A stretch of DNA of 30,712 nt from Pseudomonadota bacterium (GCA_023402015.1 JAEXCU010000012.1:1-30712), one strand, 5' to 3'. Counted from the first letter of the stretch, positions 21,421-29,016 are shown. A program made the numbers and translations. Notes: generated by a model not told the origin, from the letters alone.

Positions 21421-21660
21421 TGAATCAACAGGGATGTTGGTTCGGGGACCTAAGAAATCCTTTATTTCGGCGGTATGAAAATATCGTAATCCGACACGTC
21501 AAAAATATCGTGCATGTTCGCGATTTATTTGACAACCCGACTGTAATAACCGGTCGGGGGTCTGTTGGTTATATAACAACGTGCATGCACGTAAAGACCA
21601 ACGGGGTCATTCCGAAATATGATTTTCTTAATCCCCGACCACCAGATTCTGGTGGTTTTT
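21421..21660 (+). ncRNA. Structured leader RNA D ending in a terminator
   Basis: 240 nt on the plus strand, ending 28 nt before the gene start. It begins with the same 20 nt as leaders C and E (TGAATCAACAGGGATGTTGG). CGGTAT/ATATCG replaces the CAAC-type hairpin of the others and is again followed by AATCCGAC. Segment 1 CCCGAC (21536-21541) can pair with segment 2 GGUCGGGG (21552-21559), and segment 2 with segment 3 CCCCGACC (21633-21640). The terminator is CCACCAG/CTGGTGG with a T-run (21639-21660), where the other leaders have CCGCC/GGCGG. It is the only member on the plus strand and faces a plus-strand gene, so orientation follows the gene. Confidence 0.78.
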
Positions 21661-21687
21661 CATTTGCGAAAACAAAAGGGGAAAGAA

Positions 21688-22290
21688 ATGAAAAAATTCT
21701 GGATAACCGGGCTGATTTTGATTTATGCCGGACCGTCATATGCCACCAGCAGTTTTATGTGTTATTCCGCACCGTTATGCGCAATAACATCAAGCCCGGA
21801 CAGTACATGCGACAACATTTGCCTGGCCGCATCATGCCCGTCGGGCCAACCCACGCTGCCCACGGGATATACCGGCACATTCAGACGCACCGTAATCACA
21901 TCGTGCAACAGCAACGGTACATATTCATGCAGTTGTGGTGTCGGCATGGGAAGCGTTTCATGCGCATCAGGATATATGGGCACGGCGAAATATCAGTATA
22001 TAAACGGCCAAGACAATTTTACCGGATGCTATAAATGCCCGTCCAACGCAACGTGCAGCGGCAACACAATAACATGTAATGCCGGTTATTACAAAACCGG
22101 AAACACATGCGTTCGTTGCGCATACCAAGACGGCGTATTTGGCACGTCGCCGGCGGGCAGTACAGACGACACCGCATGCTATGTTCCCCCCAATACAAAT
22201 CTGACGGATACATCTGGAACATACATATTCACAAATAATTGTTATTATTCGGGCGGTCTGACACCATTACCATTAAACCCCAGTTTATAA
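21688..22290 (+). CDS. Secreted cysteine-rich protein (paralogue family member)
   Basis: A protein of 200 residues. Signal peptide MKKFWITGLILIYAGPSYA is followed by about 20 cysteines: CDNICLAASCPSG, CSCGVGMGSVSCASGYMG, CYKCPSNATC, CNAGYYKTGNTCVRC, then DTACYVPPNT, a DTSGTYIFT segment and NNCYY. A short Pro/Leu tail follows the CYY. The tandem CxAGYY-CxxC units resemble those of the neighbours at 9905 and 24472. GGGGAAAG precedes ATG 21688; the frame upstream runs through the leader and is not coding. Confidence 0.88.
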   Translation: MKKFWITGLILIYAGPSYATSSFMCYSAPLCAITSSPDSTCDNICLAASCPSGQPTLPTGYTGTFRRTVITSCNSNGTYSCSCGVGMGSVSCASGYMGTAKYQYINGQDNFTGCYKCPSNATCSGNTITCNAGYYKTGNTCVRCAYQDGVFGTSPAGSTDDTACYVPPNTNLTDTSGTYIFTNNCYYSGGLTPLPLNPSL

Positions 22291-22308
22291 TTTAAAATTC
22301 GCGGTAAT

Positions 22309-22335
22309 AAAAATCCGGCGATATGCCGGATTTTA
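22309..22335. terminator. Bidirectional terminator between convergent genes
   Basis: AAAATCCGGC/GCCGGATTTT with loop GATAT, between the Cys-rich gene (plus) and the next gene (minus), whose stop codon it overlaps. Confidence 0.85.
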
Positions 22336-23133
22336 TTTATCCATAAACTGTGTGGCAATTGCCCCCAATGATGATATTCCACCGCCACCGGTTAAACCAC
22401 CCACAGATTCCATAATTGTGGACGTATTTGTTTTTTGCCCCACATTACCGATTGTGCCAACCAAGAATTCGCCCCACATGGCCTTCTTTTTCGCAGACAA
22501 TTTTGCATTGGAACAATTTTCAATTTTTGCGATTAATTTGGCGGCCATTGTTGCCTCAGCCGCGGTATAGTCCGCCTCGCTGAAATCAACCAAATTAAAT
22601 ATGTCATAAATATCTGAAACTGTTTTTTTATTTTTATCAGAACACGTCAACGAACCATCGGTGCAATATGTTGCGCGACCAACCTTGGGGAATTTTTCCC
22701 AAACCATTCCGTCGTTTCCGTCGCCAGCAAAGTAATCATAGCAAAGCGTCGCACCATCCGTTCCGGCCGAAATCTGAACCGACGCGGCATACCCCCCACT
22801 TGCAATTTGACATGGGTTTCTGCGTAATTGTTTCTGAATATCAGCCGCGGTCATCGCACCCGTTTTGGCCCATTCTTTGATAGTATTGTCAACAAATGTT
22901 ATTTCCTGGGAACTGGGGATGCATTCGGCCGTTAACGCCTTTTGCTGGGCATTTAATTGCTGAACCCCACTGACCAGGGATAAAACCGTCGGAATTAAAC
23001 TGGCCGATGTGTCTGCGGCAGACGAAGATTGTGTTGCAACAGGCGCCGCCTTTTTAATGGCAACGGCCGCCATTGCGGGCATAACCGCCATACACGAAAT
23101 TGCGCAACAAAAAATGTGCAGTTTTTTATTCAT
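22333..23133 (-). CDS. Secreted protein of unknown function
   Basis: A protein of 266 residues. The signal peptide MNKKLHIFCCAISCMAVMPAMA is followed by a Ser/Thr/Ala-rich stretch, then a domain with seven cysteines (ECIPS, NPCQIAS, LCYDYFAGDGNDG, TYCTDGSLTCSDK, ENCSN) and a glycine-rich end GGLTGGGGISSLGAIA. I do not recognise it. ATG 23133 with AAGAGAG in front is preferred, because the next ATG upstream (23148) lies inside a TATAAT box (23147-23152) that is probably the -10 of this gene. Confidence 0.75.
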   Translation of the reverse strand: MNKKLHIFCCAISCMAVMPAMAAVAIKKAAPVATQSSSAADTSASLIPTVLSLVSGVQQLNAQQKALTAECIPSSQEITFVDNTIKEWAKTGAMTAADIQKQLRRNPCQIASGGYAASVQISAGTDGATLCYDYFAGDGNDGMVWEKFPKVGRATYCTDGSLTCSDKNKKTVSDIYDIFNLVDFSEADYTAAEATMAAKLIAKIENCSNAKLSAKKKAMWGEFLVGTIGNVGQKTNTSTIMESVGGLTGGGGISSLGAIATQFMDK

Positions 23134-23146
23134 CTCTCTTGGGTGC

Positions 23147-23152
23147 ATTATA
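23147..23152 (-). promoter_or_regulatory. -10 box of the secreted protein gene
   Basis: TATAAT on the minus strand about 14 nt before the chosen start, implying a very short leader. The -35 region is weak. Confidence 0.45.
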
Positions 23153-23252
23153 ACATAAAAAACATGGGGAATAAATATAAAAATTGATTTTTGTACAATT
23201 GCAGGTTAAACTGAAACCCGTGCACAAAGACAACCGCAATTTTATTATTTTT

Positions 23253-23699
23253 ATGAAGCACAGACGCTGGAAACGTTTGTGGCAATTTTTCTTTACCGGA
23301 TGGGGCCTGGTAATGGTTGCCGCATTGATTGCCGGATCGCTGTTTACCAAACAATTGTTATGGACACCAATTACCGCCATTAACATGACCGATATCGTCA
23401 GTAATCAGTTCAAGATGTCCGGCGCATCATTTGCCGGCACCGATGCCAATGGCGAACCATTCAAGATACGCGCAAAAACCGGTCGCCAAGAATACGATAA
23501 ACCTGATATAATATTCCTGGATCAGGTATCTGGTACCGTTAATCGGGTTTCTGACGGTAAAAAAATAACCGATGATATAACTGCGCGCAGTGGGCAATAC
23601 AACCGCCGCACAAAAAGAATAACCTTGCTGGGGAATGTCAGAATTGATTCCAGCAACGGGGACAAAGTTTTAACAGACGAATTGGTGATTAAGTTATGA
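23253..23699 (+). CDS. lptC: LPS export protein LptC-like
   Basis: A protein of 148 residues. One N-terminal membrane helix (about 16-36) is followed by a periplasmic beta-jellyroll-type domain: NQFKMSGASFAGTDANGEPFKIRAKTG, then TVNRVSDGKKITDDITARSGQYN and ITLLGNVRIDSSNG. This is the LptC plan; LptC links the LptBFG transporter to the periplasmic LptA bridge for lipopolysaccharide export. ATG 23253 starts just before the basic MKHRRWKRLW segment. The gene overlaps lptB by four bases. No lptA lies between them, although lptC-lptA-lptB is a common order. Confidence 0.85.
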   Translation: MKHRRWKRLWQFFFTGWGLVMVAALIAGSLFTKQLLWTPITAINMTDIVSNQFKMSGASFAGTDANGEPFKIRAKTGRQEYDKPDIIFLDQVSGTVNRVSDGKKITDDITARSGQYNRRTKRITLLGNVRIDSSNGDKVLTDELVIKL

Positions 23700-24427
23700 T
23701 GAGACAATCTGTTTTACGTGTTCAGCATCTGTCCAAATCATACGGTAAACGTATGGTTATAAAAGACATTTCTATGGAGGCCCGCCAAGGCGAATCGGTT
23801 GGCCTGTTGGGACCAAATGGCGCCGGTAAAACCACGGCGTTCTATTGCATCACCGGCCAGTTATCTGCAACCGGCGGCCAGATATTTTTAAATTCCCAGG
23901 ATATAACACACCTGCCGTTTTATCAGCGTGCACGTTTGCATATTGGATACCTGCCCCAGGAAAACAGCGTGTTTCGCGGCCTGACGGTGGAACAAAACAT
24001 TATGGCAATTCTGGAAGTTGTGGAACCGAACAAGAAAAAAAGAAAACAAAAACTGGACGCATTGCTGGAAGAATTTTCCATCAGCCACCTGCGCCGCAGT
24101 CCGGCAACCGCCCTGTCGGGTGGCGAACGCCGGCGCGTTGAAATTGCCCGCGCATTGGCAAACGATCCGAAATTTATTTTGCTGGATGAACCATTTGCGG
24201 GAATTGACCCAATTGCGGTAAATGAAATTCGCGGTTTGGTGTCGCAATTAAAAAATCGCGGTTTGGGTGTAATTATTACCGACCACAATGTCCGTGAAAC
24301 ATTGGGCATTACAGACCGCAGTTATGTTCTGCACGACGGGAAAATTTTAAAGCACGGAACCACCGCCGAAATCGTCAAAGACGAAATGGTGAAAAAGGTT
24401 TACCTGGGCGAAGATTTTGTTATGTAA
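23696..24427 (+). CDS. lptB: LPS export ABC transporter ATP-binding protein LptB
   Basis: A protein of 243 residues, the usual LptB length. Walker A GPNGAGKTT at 39-47, Q-loop region YLPQENSVFRGLTVEQN, signature LSGGERRRVEIARAL, Walker B FILLDEPFAGIDP and the H-loop IITDHNVRET are all present. These and the C-terminal EIVKDEMVKKVYLGEDF are typical of LptB, the ATPase that powers lipopolysaccharide extraction with LptFG. The start ATG overlaps the lptC stop (ATGA); a second ATG follows at 23699. Terminator at 24448. Confidence 0.97.
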   Translation: MMRQSVLRVQHLSKSYGKRMVIKDISMEARQGESVGLLGPNGAGKTTAFYCITGQLSATGGQIFLNSQDITHLPFYQRARLHIGYLPQENSVFRGLTVEQNIMAILEVVEPNKKKRKQKLDALLEEFSISHLRRSPATALSGGERRRVEIARALANDPKFILLDEPFAGIDPIAVNEIRGLVSQLKNRGLGVIITDHNVRETLGITDRSYVLHDGKILKHGTTAEIVKDEMVKKVYLGEDFVM

Positions 24428-24447
24428 AATCTGCCCAGGTCATTTTT

Positions 24448-24473
24448 GGCATCAGATTTCTGATGCCTTTTTT
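24448..24473 (+). terminator. Terminator of lptC-lptB
   Basis: GGCATCAGA/TCTGATGCC with loop TT and a run of six T. Confidence 0.9.
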
Positions 24474-25083
24474 AATATTTATAATAACAAGGCGATGAAA
24501 ATTCAAACAATCCGCCGGAATCTGAAAACGTTGTGCCGGTTGGAACATAGCATGCACCATAAATATCCATTGCCGCCTGATTTTTTCCGGTGATATCTTT
24601 TATTTCTGGACATGACGGTGTTGCAGTACAATTTGAATAATTAATCCCAATTCCATTTGAATTACAACTGCACTTCGTTCCACCACCACGCATACTGCCA
24701 TTCGGATTATCGGCGCAATTACAAAATGTGCCACTGTTCGATACTGAACTGCATTTTTTCATATAACTGGGTGTGTTCCCAGACGGATAATCACAACATT
24801 TACATGCGTCGTTAAATTCCATCCCCACGGCACAAGACATCGGAAAAAAAACGCCATTTACACACGCATAAAATCTTTGGGAATCGGTTATATCGGGGTA
24901 AGAACCGTCCCCGACGGTTGTACATTTTGCAATCATTTCCGTATATGCGGCACGTGAATAATCACCGGTTCCAAATACAGCCAACCAATCAATATCCGCG
25001 GGATCAATCGTTTCTGCAACGACCGGTAAAACACAAAAAACAACCGAAAACATCCCTGTTAAAACCCGATAAAAAATTTTCAA
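24472..25083 (-). CDS. Secreted cysteine-rich protein (paralogue family member), TTG start preferred
   Basis: 203 residues from TTG 25083, which has AAGGAG at ideal distance and gives a good signal peptide (MKIFYRVLTGMFSVVFCVLPVVA). An in-frame ATG at 25104 would add seven residues but lacks a ribosome site. After the signal peptide come CTTVGD, CACKCC-like clusters (NDACKCCDYPSG, FCNCADN, KCSCNS), then SCPEIKDITG, YGACYVPTGTTFSDSGGLFEF and a final SPCYYKY. It has the family's CYxP plus terminal CYY design. The function is unknown. It is preceded by leader RNA E. Confidence 0.85.
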   Translation of the reverse strand: MKIFYRVLTGMFSVVFCVLPVVAETIDPADIDWLAVFGTGDYSRAAYTEMIAKCTTVGDGSYPDITDSQRFYACVNGVFFPMSCAVGMEFNDACKCCDYPSGNTPSYMKKCSSVSNSGTFCNCADNPNGSMRGGGTKCSCNSNGIGINYSNCTATPSCPEIKDITGKNQAAMDIYGACYVPTGTTFSDSGGLFEFSSPCYYKY

Positions 25084-25133
25084 CCCTAACTCCTTTTGTT
25101 TCATCCCACATTCCCCATATTGTGTGGAACCAG

Positions 25134-25380
25134 AAAAAACCGCCAGAAATTGGCGGTCGGGGAGTTAAGAAAATCATATTAGAGAATGACCCCTGTGGCT
25201 TTCACATGACATGCATGCTGTTATATGGCCACAAGCCCCCCGACCCAATGGTCGGGCGAAAAATAAAAAGCGCAAATCCGCGCCAAGTATTTTCTCAGTC
25301 GGATTACAACACAATTTTTCAATTGCACTGCTCTAATATGGGATTTCTTACGTCCCTGAGCCAACATCCCTGTTGATTCA
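25134..25380 (-). ncRNA. Structured leader RNA E ending in a terminator
   Basis: About 247 nt ending 50 nt before the TTG start. The first 20 nt are identical to leaders C and D. CAATT/AATTG plays the part of the CAAC hairpin, again followed by a AATCCGAC block and GCGC/GCGC. Segment 1 CCCGACC (25256-25250) forms a perfect hairpin with segment 2 GGUCGGGG (25245-25238). Segment 2 can also pair with segment 3 CCCCGACC (25162-25155), which is followed by CCGCCA/TGGCGG and a T-run. Confidence 0.78.
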
Positions 25381-25386
25381 AAAAAT

Positions 25387-25415
25387 ATTATATAGAATTT
25401 GTGATGATATTTCTA
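25387..25415 (-). promoter_or_regulatory. Promoter of leader RNA E
   Basis: A good TATAAT, with a weak TAGAAA 17 nt upstream, on the minus strand. Confidence 0.6.
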
Positions 25416-25460
25416 GTAAAAAATACCCGACGCCAAATAATTAATGCCAACATTAAATTT

Positions 25461-26387
25461 TTATCGTGAATTTTTAATCATCTTATCAACCATGGTATAA
25501 ATCTTTCTGTCAAACCATGCGCGTGCCTTTGGCGTCATTGCATCATACAAACAAACGGATTTTCCGCCAATATCATATGTCAGGATTTTGCGACGTGCCT
25601 GATTGAACGAAATGGGCCACCGGTAAAAATCAGCGGTAAATATGACTTGGTATTGTTTATGTTCCCGTATGGAATCATACCAATCTGTATTTTCGTTAAA
25701 TCTGTCAATGGCCGCGCTTAGCATCAACGAATAAATAAATTTATCTGTTGCAAATGCCCTTTGAAACGTGTCCCGGTATCGTTTATCATAAATATCTGTT
25801 ATACCATTACGTTTAAAATCAGGTCTGTTCAAAATTTTGTTATGAACACGGTGGGCAGAAATCGTACAAGAATCCATTGGACAAACCGGCATACGCGCAT
25901 AGGCAACCTGTTCCGCAATAATGGAACCAATTTCGCTTAATACCTGAATATAATAAAAATTACGATGACTGAAAAACATGCTGGACGCATATTTGTTTAC
26001 ATGAACATGACGGAATTGATGCGCCCGGGCCATTTCTGAAAAAACTTTAAAATAATCCACCAATTGTGCAGAATTCTGGTTGCGCGGCCAATTAATGATA
26101 TAATTGTTAAGATATATAATCCGGTTTAAAGTATCAAAATACATCGGATTGGTAAACGCATTTTGTAAAGAATTTTCATCCGTTATGTAAATATCGGTTG
26201 TTTTAACGCGAAAAGAATCTGGATGCGCAATATTACGCGCAATTTTTTGTGTTAATGACGGCATATTATACAGATATGCCACCAAAATAAAAACACAGGT
26301 TTTAACCCGCATTGCGGCCACATGGCGCGATTGTGCAGGCACGGATTTATACAAATATGTCAAAATTAAAAATTCAGCAAAATTCAT
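25461..26387 (-). CDS. Uncharacterised protein
   Basis: A protein of 308 residues rich in Tyr, Asn, Arg and Phe, with a weak hydrophobic stretch near residues 31-42 (CVFILVAYLYNM). The middle has FSEMARAHQFRHVHVN, then SEIGSIIAEQVAYARMPVC. The spacing recalls secreted peptidase-like families with HExxHxxQ and a later acidic residue, but the HExxH itself is absent, so any such relation would be to an inactive form. I do not recognise it with confidence. The start could also be ATG 26312, just before the hydrophobic stretch. Confidence 0.6.
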   Translation of the reverse strand: MNFAEFLILTYLYKSVPAQSRHVAAMRVKTCVFILVAYLYNMPSLTQKIARNIAHPDSFRVKTTDIYITDENSLQNAFTNPMYFDTLNRIIYLNNYIINWPRNQNSAQLVDYFKVFSEMARAHQFRHVHVNKYASSMFFSHRNFYYIQVLSEIGSIIAEQVAYARMPVCPMDSCTISAHRVHNKILNRPDFKRNGITDIYDKRYRDTFQRAFATDKFIYSLMLSAAIDRFNENTDWYDSIREHKQYQVIFTADFYRWPISFNQARRKILTYDIGGKSVCLYDAMTPKARAWFDRKIYTMVDKMIKNSR

Positions 26388-26461
26388 TACCGGGCATTAT
26401 AGATAAAAAACGCCCACGGTCAACCGCAATTTGGCAAACCAATGTATTAAATATACTGTAA

Positions 26462-26485
26462 AAAATCCTGCGGATGCAGGATTTT
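26462..26485 (-). terminator. Terminator of carD
   Basis: AAAATCCTGC/GCAGGATTTT with loop GGAT, next to the carD stop codon. Confidence 0.85.
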
Positions 26486-26488
26486 ATT

Positions 26489-27049
26489 TTACGATTCTTC
26501 TTCGTCCAATTCGTCGTCTTCGCCATCAACAGCATTCAGGTCAATTTCCTTGGGCACGCCCAGAATATCTTCAATTTTATCAGATGCAGTGTCCAAATCA
26601 ATTTTATGCAGCACGGCAAATTCCTGGGCCATGCGTTCCAACGCGCGCAAATATAACTGACGCGCAGAAAACGTCATTGTATCGCCGGCCGTGCGACGTT
26701 GCAGGTCGCGTACAACCTCGGCCAGTTTCATGGGGTCGCCGGAATTAATATTTTCTTCGTACTGCGCCGCACGACGCGCCCAAATCATACGTTTTGCGCC
26801 GGCCTTGCCTTTGGCGGATGCAATTGCCTCGTCCATTTTCTTGGGCGTGGTCAGTGGTCGCAAACCCGACAATTCGGCGCGTTCCACCGGCACGCGCAGT
26901 GTCATATGGTTGCGTTCAAAATCAATAACCAGCATTTTAATCTTCTGATCACCGATTGTTTGTTCTTCCACACGTACCAATTTTCCAACGCCCTGGGTTG
27001 GATAAACAACGTACTGTCCGGTTTTAAAATCTAATTTCTTACTTGGCAT
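26489..27049 (-). CDS. carD: CarD family transcription regulator
   Basis: A protein of 186 residues. The N-terminal RNA-polymerase-interacting domain begins KKLDFKTGQYVVYPTQGVGKLV and has MLVIDFERNHMTLRVPVERAELSGLRPL. The C-terminal helical domain includes RRAAQYEENINSGDPMKLAEVVRDL and FSARQLYLRALERMAQE. CarD binds RNA polymerase beta and stabilises open promoter complexes. The last 25 residues are acidic. ATG 27049 follows AAGGGAAA; an in-frame ATG at 27076 is also possible. Confidence 0.95.
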   Translation of the reverse strand: MPSKKLDFKTGQYVVYPTQGVGKLVRVEEQTIGDQKIKMLVIDFERNHMTLRVPVERAELSGLRPLTTPKKMDEAIASAKGKAGAKRMIWARRAAQYEENINSGDPMKLAEVVRDLQRRTAGDTMTFSARQLYLRALERMAQEFAVLHKIDLDTASDKIEDILGVPKEIDLNAVDGEDDELDEEES

Positions 27050-27130
27050 ATTCAGGTTTCCCTTTACGGTTGCCATTCTCTCGGTCCCGGTCATTATATC
27101 ATAAAAAATCAGGAAAAACAAATATTGCGA

Positions 27131-27172
27131 TAAAAATAAAATCGCCCCCGGATTTTAATCCCGTAGGGCGAA
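27131..27172 (-). terminator. Terminator of the downstream secreted protein gene
   Basis: TCGCCC/GGGCGA arms with an inner CGGG...CCGG-type pairing, then a T-rich run in the minus direction, directly after the stop at 27176. Confidence 0.7.
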
Positions 27173-27175
27173 AAT

Positions 27176-27718
27176 TTAACGTATTACACGACGCAGGGTC
27201 CCGGTTCGGCGAACACTGGATGCGCGTCCGGCCTCGGTCGTGCCAGATGATGTTGCACATAACCACCGGCCGCCTTGTAAAATTGCGGTCTGGCCGTTCG
27301 GACAATCCGGTTTTTCCAAACGCCATGCAAAACAACTGCCCTTTTGATATGAAATGTATGTCGCATTATCTTCGCCACTGCGCGTGTATGCACCATATTC
27401 CGGATTCCAAATGCCGGCAGGTTCGCCACTGCACCATTTGCGGTCGCCAAAGCATTCTATGCAATTATTATTGGCATCGCATAACTCTACCGGGGCGGAT
27501 GTTGTCTTATAACCACTGGCCGCGTTTTTACCACTGCCCATGGATTTACCATTTTCCAAATCACGGCACCATAATTTTTGGCATTCCGCCGCATTTATAC
27601 CGTCAATTTTATTATGCGATGTTAAAATGTATCCCGGCCCGCACGATGTAAATGTTGCCGCAGACACCGCAGTTATCGCAAACGCAAATACAAACAAAGA
27701 ACAAATGATTTTTTTCAT
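27176..27718 (-). CDS. Secreted cysteine-containing protein of unknown function
   Basis: A protein of 180 residues. Signal peptide MKKIICSLFVFAFAITAVSA is followed by CGPGYILTSHN, ECQKLWCRDLENG, LCDANNNCIECFGDRKWCSG, a Tyr-rich stretch, GSCFAWRLEKPDCPNGQTAILQGGRWLC, and a basic C-terminal end. It differs from the CYY family: no ITSCYLP and no structured leader. GAGAA lies upstream of ATG 27718; a TTG two codons earlier is also possible. The paired cysteines suggest an exported disulfide-bonded protein. Confidence 0.78.
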   Translation of the reverse strand: MKKIICSLFVFAFAITAVSAATFTSCGPGYILTSHNKIDGINAAECQKLWCRDLENGKSMGSGKNAASGYKTTSAPVELCDANNNCIECFGDRKWCSGEPAGIWNPEYGAYTRSGEDNATYISYQKGSCFAWRLEKPDCPNGQTAILQGGRWLCATSSGTTEAGRASSVRRTGTLRRVIR

Positions 27719-27775
27719 GCCCAATTCTCTTTCTTTTATATTTTACACGTTTTGCGTGAAATTTCCAAACAGTTT

Positions 27776-28210
27776 TTATTGTCCTAGACCCGCCGGGGTA
27801 AAACGCCCGATATTATTGAACAATTCTTCAATCGCATTCAGTTCAATTGCGGCCGGTATTTTTGTTTCGCCCTCTGCCACCATGACATCTGGCAGGTCTG
27901 CATCATGTAATACCTGGGTTTTTAAAACACGCTTGCCCTGGACCCACGCCAACAGAACCGTTTCATCATCATATGTCAAACGCAACGGGCCGCGATAGTT
28001 TTCATCGGCACCATAATAAATCCATACTTCGTCGCCATGAATTGTTTTAACCTGGGGGGAACCAATTTGTTCTTCCAGTTGTGTGGTTGTTTTAATCGTT
28101 GGCGCAATGGTTTCCAAATCAGACGGAAAAACATACCCGCGATGCTTGGTCTGAAAAGTGCACGCAGTCATGGCCAACAAACAAAATATCATAATTTTTT
28201 TCATACGCAT
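27776..28210 (-). CDS. bamE: BamE/SmpA-like outer-membrane lipoprotein
   Basis: A protein of 144 residues. The signal peptide ends in the lipobox MTAC (Cys17). The mature part GYVFPSDLETIAPTIKTTTQLEEQIGSPQ...EVWIYYGADEN follows the BamE pattern: a helix, the GxP turn and a Trp-Ile-Tyr-Tyr strand. BamE is an accessory part of the outer-membrane protein assembly machine, which would insert the autotransporter barrel encoded in this window. A C-terminal extension of about 40 residues is present. The start has no clear ribosome site; ATG 28204 is an alternative. Confidence 0.82.
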   Translation of the reverse strand: MRMKKIMIFCLLAMTACTFQTKHRGYVFPSDLETIAPTIKTTTQLEEQIGSPQVKTIHGDEVWIYYGADENYRGPLRLTYDDETVLLAWVQGKRVLKTQVLHDADLPDVMVAEGETKIPAAIELNAIEELFNNIGRFTPAGLGQ

Positions 28211-28336
28211 AATTTACACCAAAGCCGCCAGTCGATGCAACAGAAAAAGACTTTGCAATTACGCATGGGATGCGTTTCCATTGATACGACTAATTATGTC
28301 TGTTCGGCATATATCGGGTCATATATAAAGATTTTT

Positions 28337-28365
28337 TTGCTTTTTATTATAAAATAGGATATACT
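28337..28365 (+). promoter_or_regulatory. Promoter of RNA G
   Basis: TTGCTT, 17 nt, TATACT. The expected start is near 28372. Confidence 0.8.
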
Positions 28366-28371
28366 GCCCCT

Positions 28372-28548
28372 TGTAATAGGGGACCCTATTATGCGAGATT
28401 GAGCGCTCGCACACAAGTCGCCCGCGCGGGCGAAAAAACCAACCTGACACGGGTTGGAGGCGGTGAATATATTGAATAAACCGTGCGCATACTTGTGTGC
28501 TAAGCTCAACCTCCAACCCGCCCTGTTTTTACACGGCGGCGTTTTTTT
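28372..28548 (+). ncRNA. Structured RNA G ending in a terminator
   Basis: About 177 nt ending 24 nt before the XRE gene. TTGAGC (28399-28404) pairs with GCTCAA (28504-28509), and GCACACAAGT (28409-28418) with ACTTGTGTGC (28491-28500), 10 bp. Enclosed are CGCCCG/CGGGCG plus an A-run, CCAACC/GGTTGG, and CGGT/ACCG. GGGTTGGAGG (28451-28460) is also fully complementary to CCTCCAACCC (28510-28519), which runs into the terminator CCGCC/GGCGG with seven T. The order of helices equals that of RNA F, with different bases in each arm. It is a candidate attenuator or small RNA. Confidence 0.75.
28374..28391 (+). promoter_or_regulatory. Palindrome at the start of RNA G, possible operator
   Basis: TAATAGGGGACCCTATTA, 8-bp arms around GA, just downstream of the promoter -10 box. 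Its position suits an operator for the XRE protein encoded downstream, or a 5' hairpin of the RNA. Confidence 0.55.
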
Positions 28549-28572
28549 GACATAGCAAAATTGGGGGTATTT

Positions 28573-28917
28573 ATGTCTGGGCAGCCGTTTATTCCAAATG
28601 ACATTGATGTACAAATTGGGGAAACAATATCAATTCTGCGCACACGCCAGGGTATGACACAGAAAGATTTGGCAAAACGTTTAGGTATTACATTTCAACA
28701 AATACAAAAATACGAAACCGCCAGCAACCGCATTGCGGCATCGCGATTGTTTAAAATTGCGCACGCATTGGATGTACCCATTGCTATTTTATTTGGGGAA
28801 TCCGGTCATGGGCTGCCATATGACAGACAAATAAACAAAATTATAAAATTGATGCTAAAATTAAACCACAATGACTGTGAATTATTGATTCGTGTTGCAC
28901 AACGTTTAAGTAAATAA
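28573..28917 (+). CDS. XRE family helix-turn-helix transcription regulator
   Basis: A protein of 114 residues. The HTH domain lies at about 15-70: IGETISILRTRQGMTQKDLAKRLGITFQQIQKYETASNRIAASRLFKIAHAL is a typical XRE/Cro-C1 fold with TQKDLAKRLGIT as the first part of the HTH and FQQIQKYE as the recognition helix. The pattern is close to alphaproteobacterial regulators of the SinR/PsrA kind. The C-terminal helix may dimerise. ATG 28573 follows GGGGG. The leader RNA G, its promoter and an 18-bp palindrome stand upstream, so autoregulation is likely. Confidence 0.93.
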   Translation: MSGQPFIPNDIDVQIGETISILRTRQGMTQKDLAKRLGITFQQIQKYETASNRIAASRLFKIAHALDVPIAILFGESGHGLPYDRQINKIIKLMLKLNHNDCELLIRVAQRLSK

Positions 28918-29016
28918 AAATACATTTTTGGCAATTTTTCATATTTTTGCCATCGCGCTAATTGCACGGGCGATATTTTTTATGCACTGTTATGAATTTT
29001 TCCCCGCCCCAAATAC

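Noticed and set aside
7871..25380. Leaders A-E as insertion sequences, MITEs or CRISPR repeats
   Set aside because: They have no terminal inverted repeats, target duplications or spacers. Orientation always follows the downstream gene, each has a promoter and terminator, and changes are compensatory in the stems.
25461..26387. Calling the unknown protein a metallopeptidase
   Set aside because: Only the spacing around SEMARAHQ and EIGSIIAEQ is suggestive; the HExxH zinc motif is missing.
27176..27718. Adding the secreted protein at 27176 to the CYY family
   Set aside because: It is Cys-containing and exported but lacks the ITSCYLP and terminal CYY motifs and has no structured leader upstream.
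28372..28548. RNA G as 6S RNA or SRP RNA
   Set aside because: It has a long closing helix like 6S, but the three enclosed hairpins and the alternative terminator pairing do not fit the 6S plan, and the SRP core GGTCAGGTCCGGAAGGAA-type sequence is absent.
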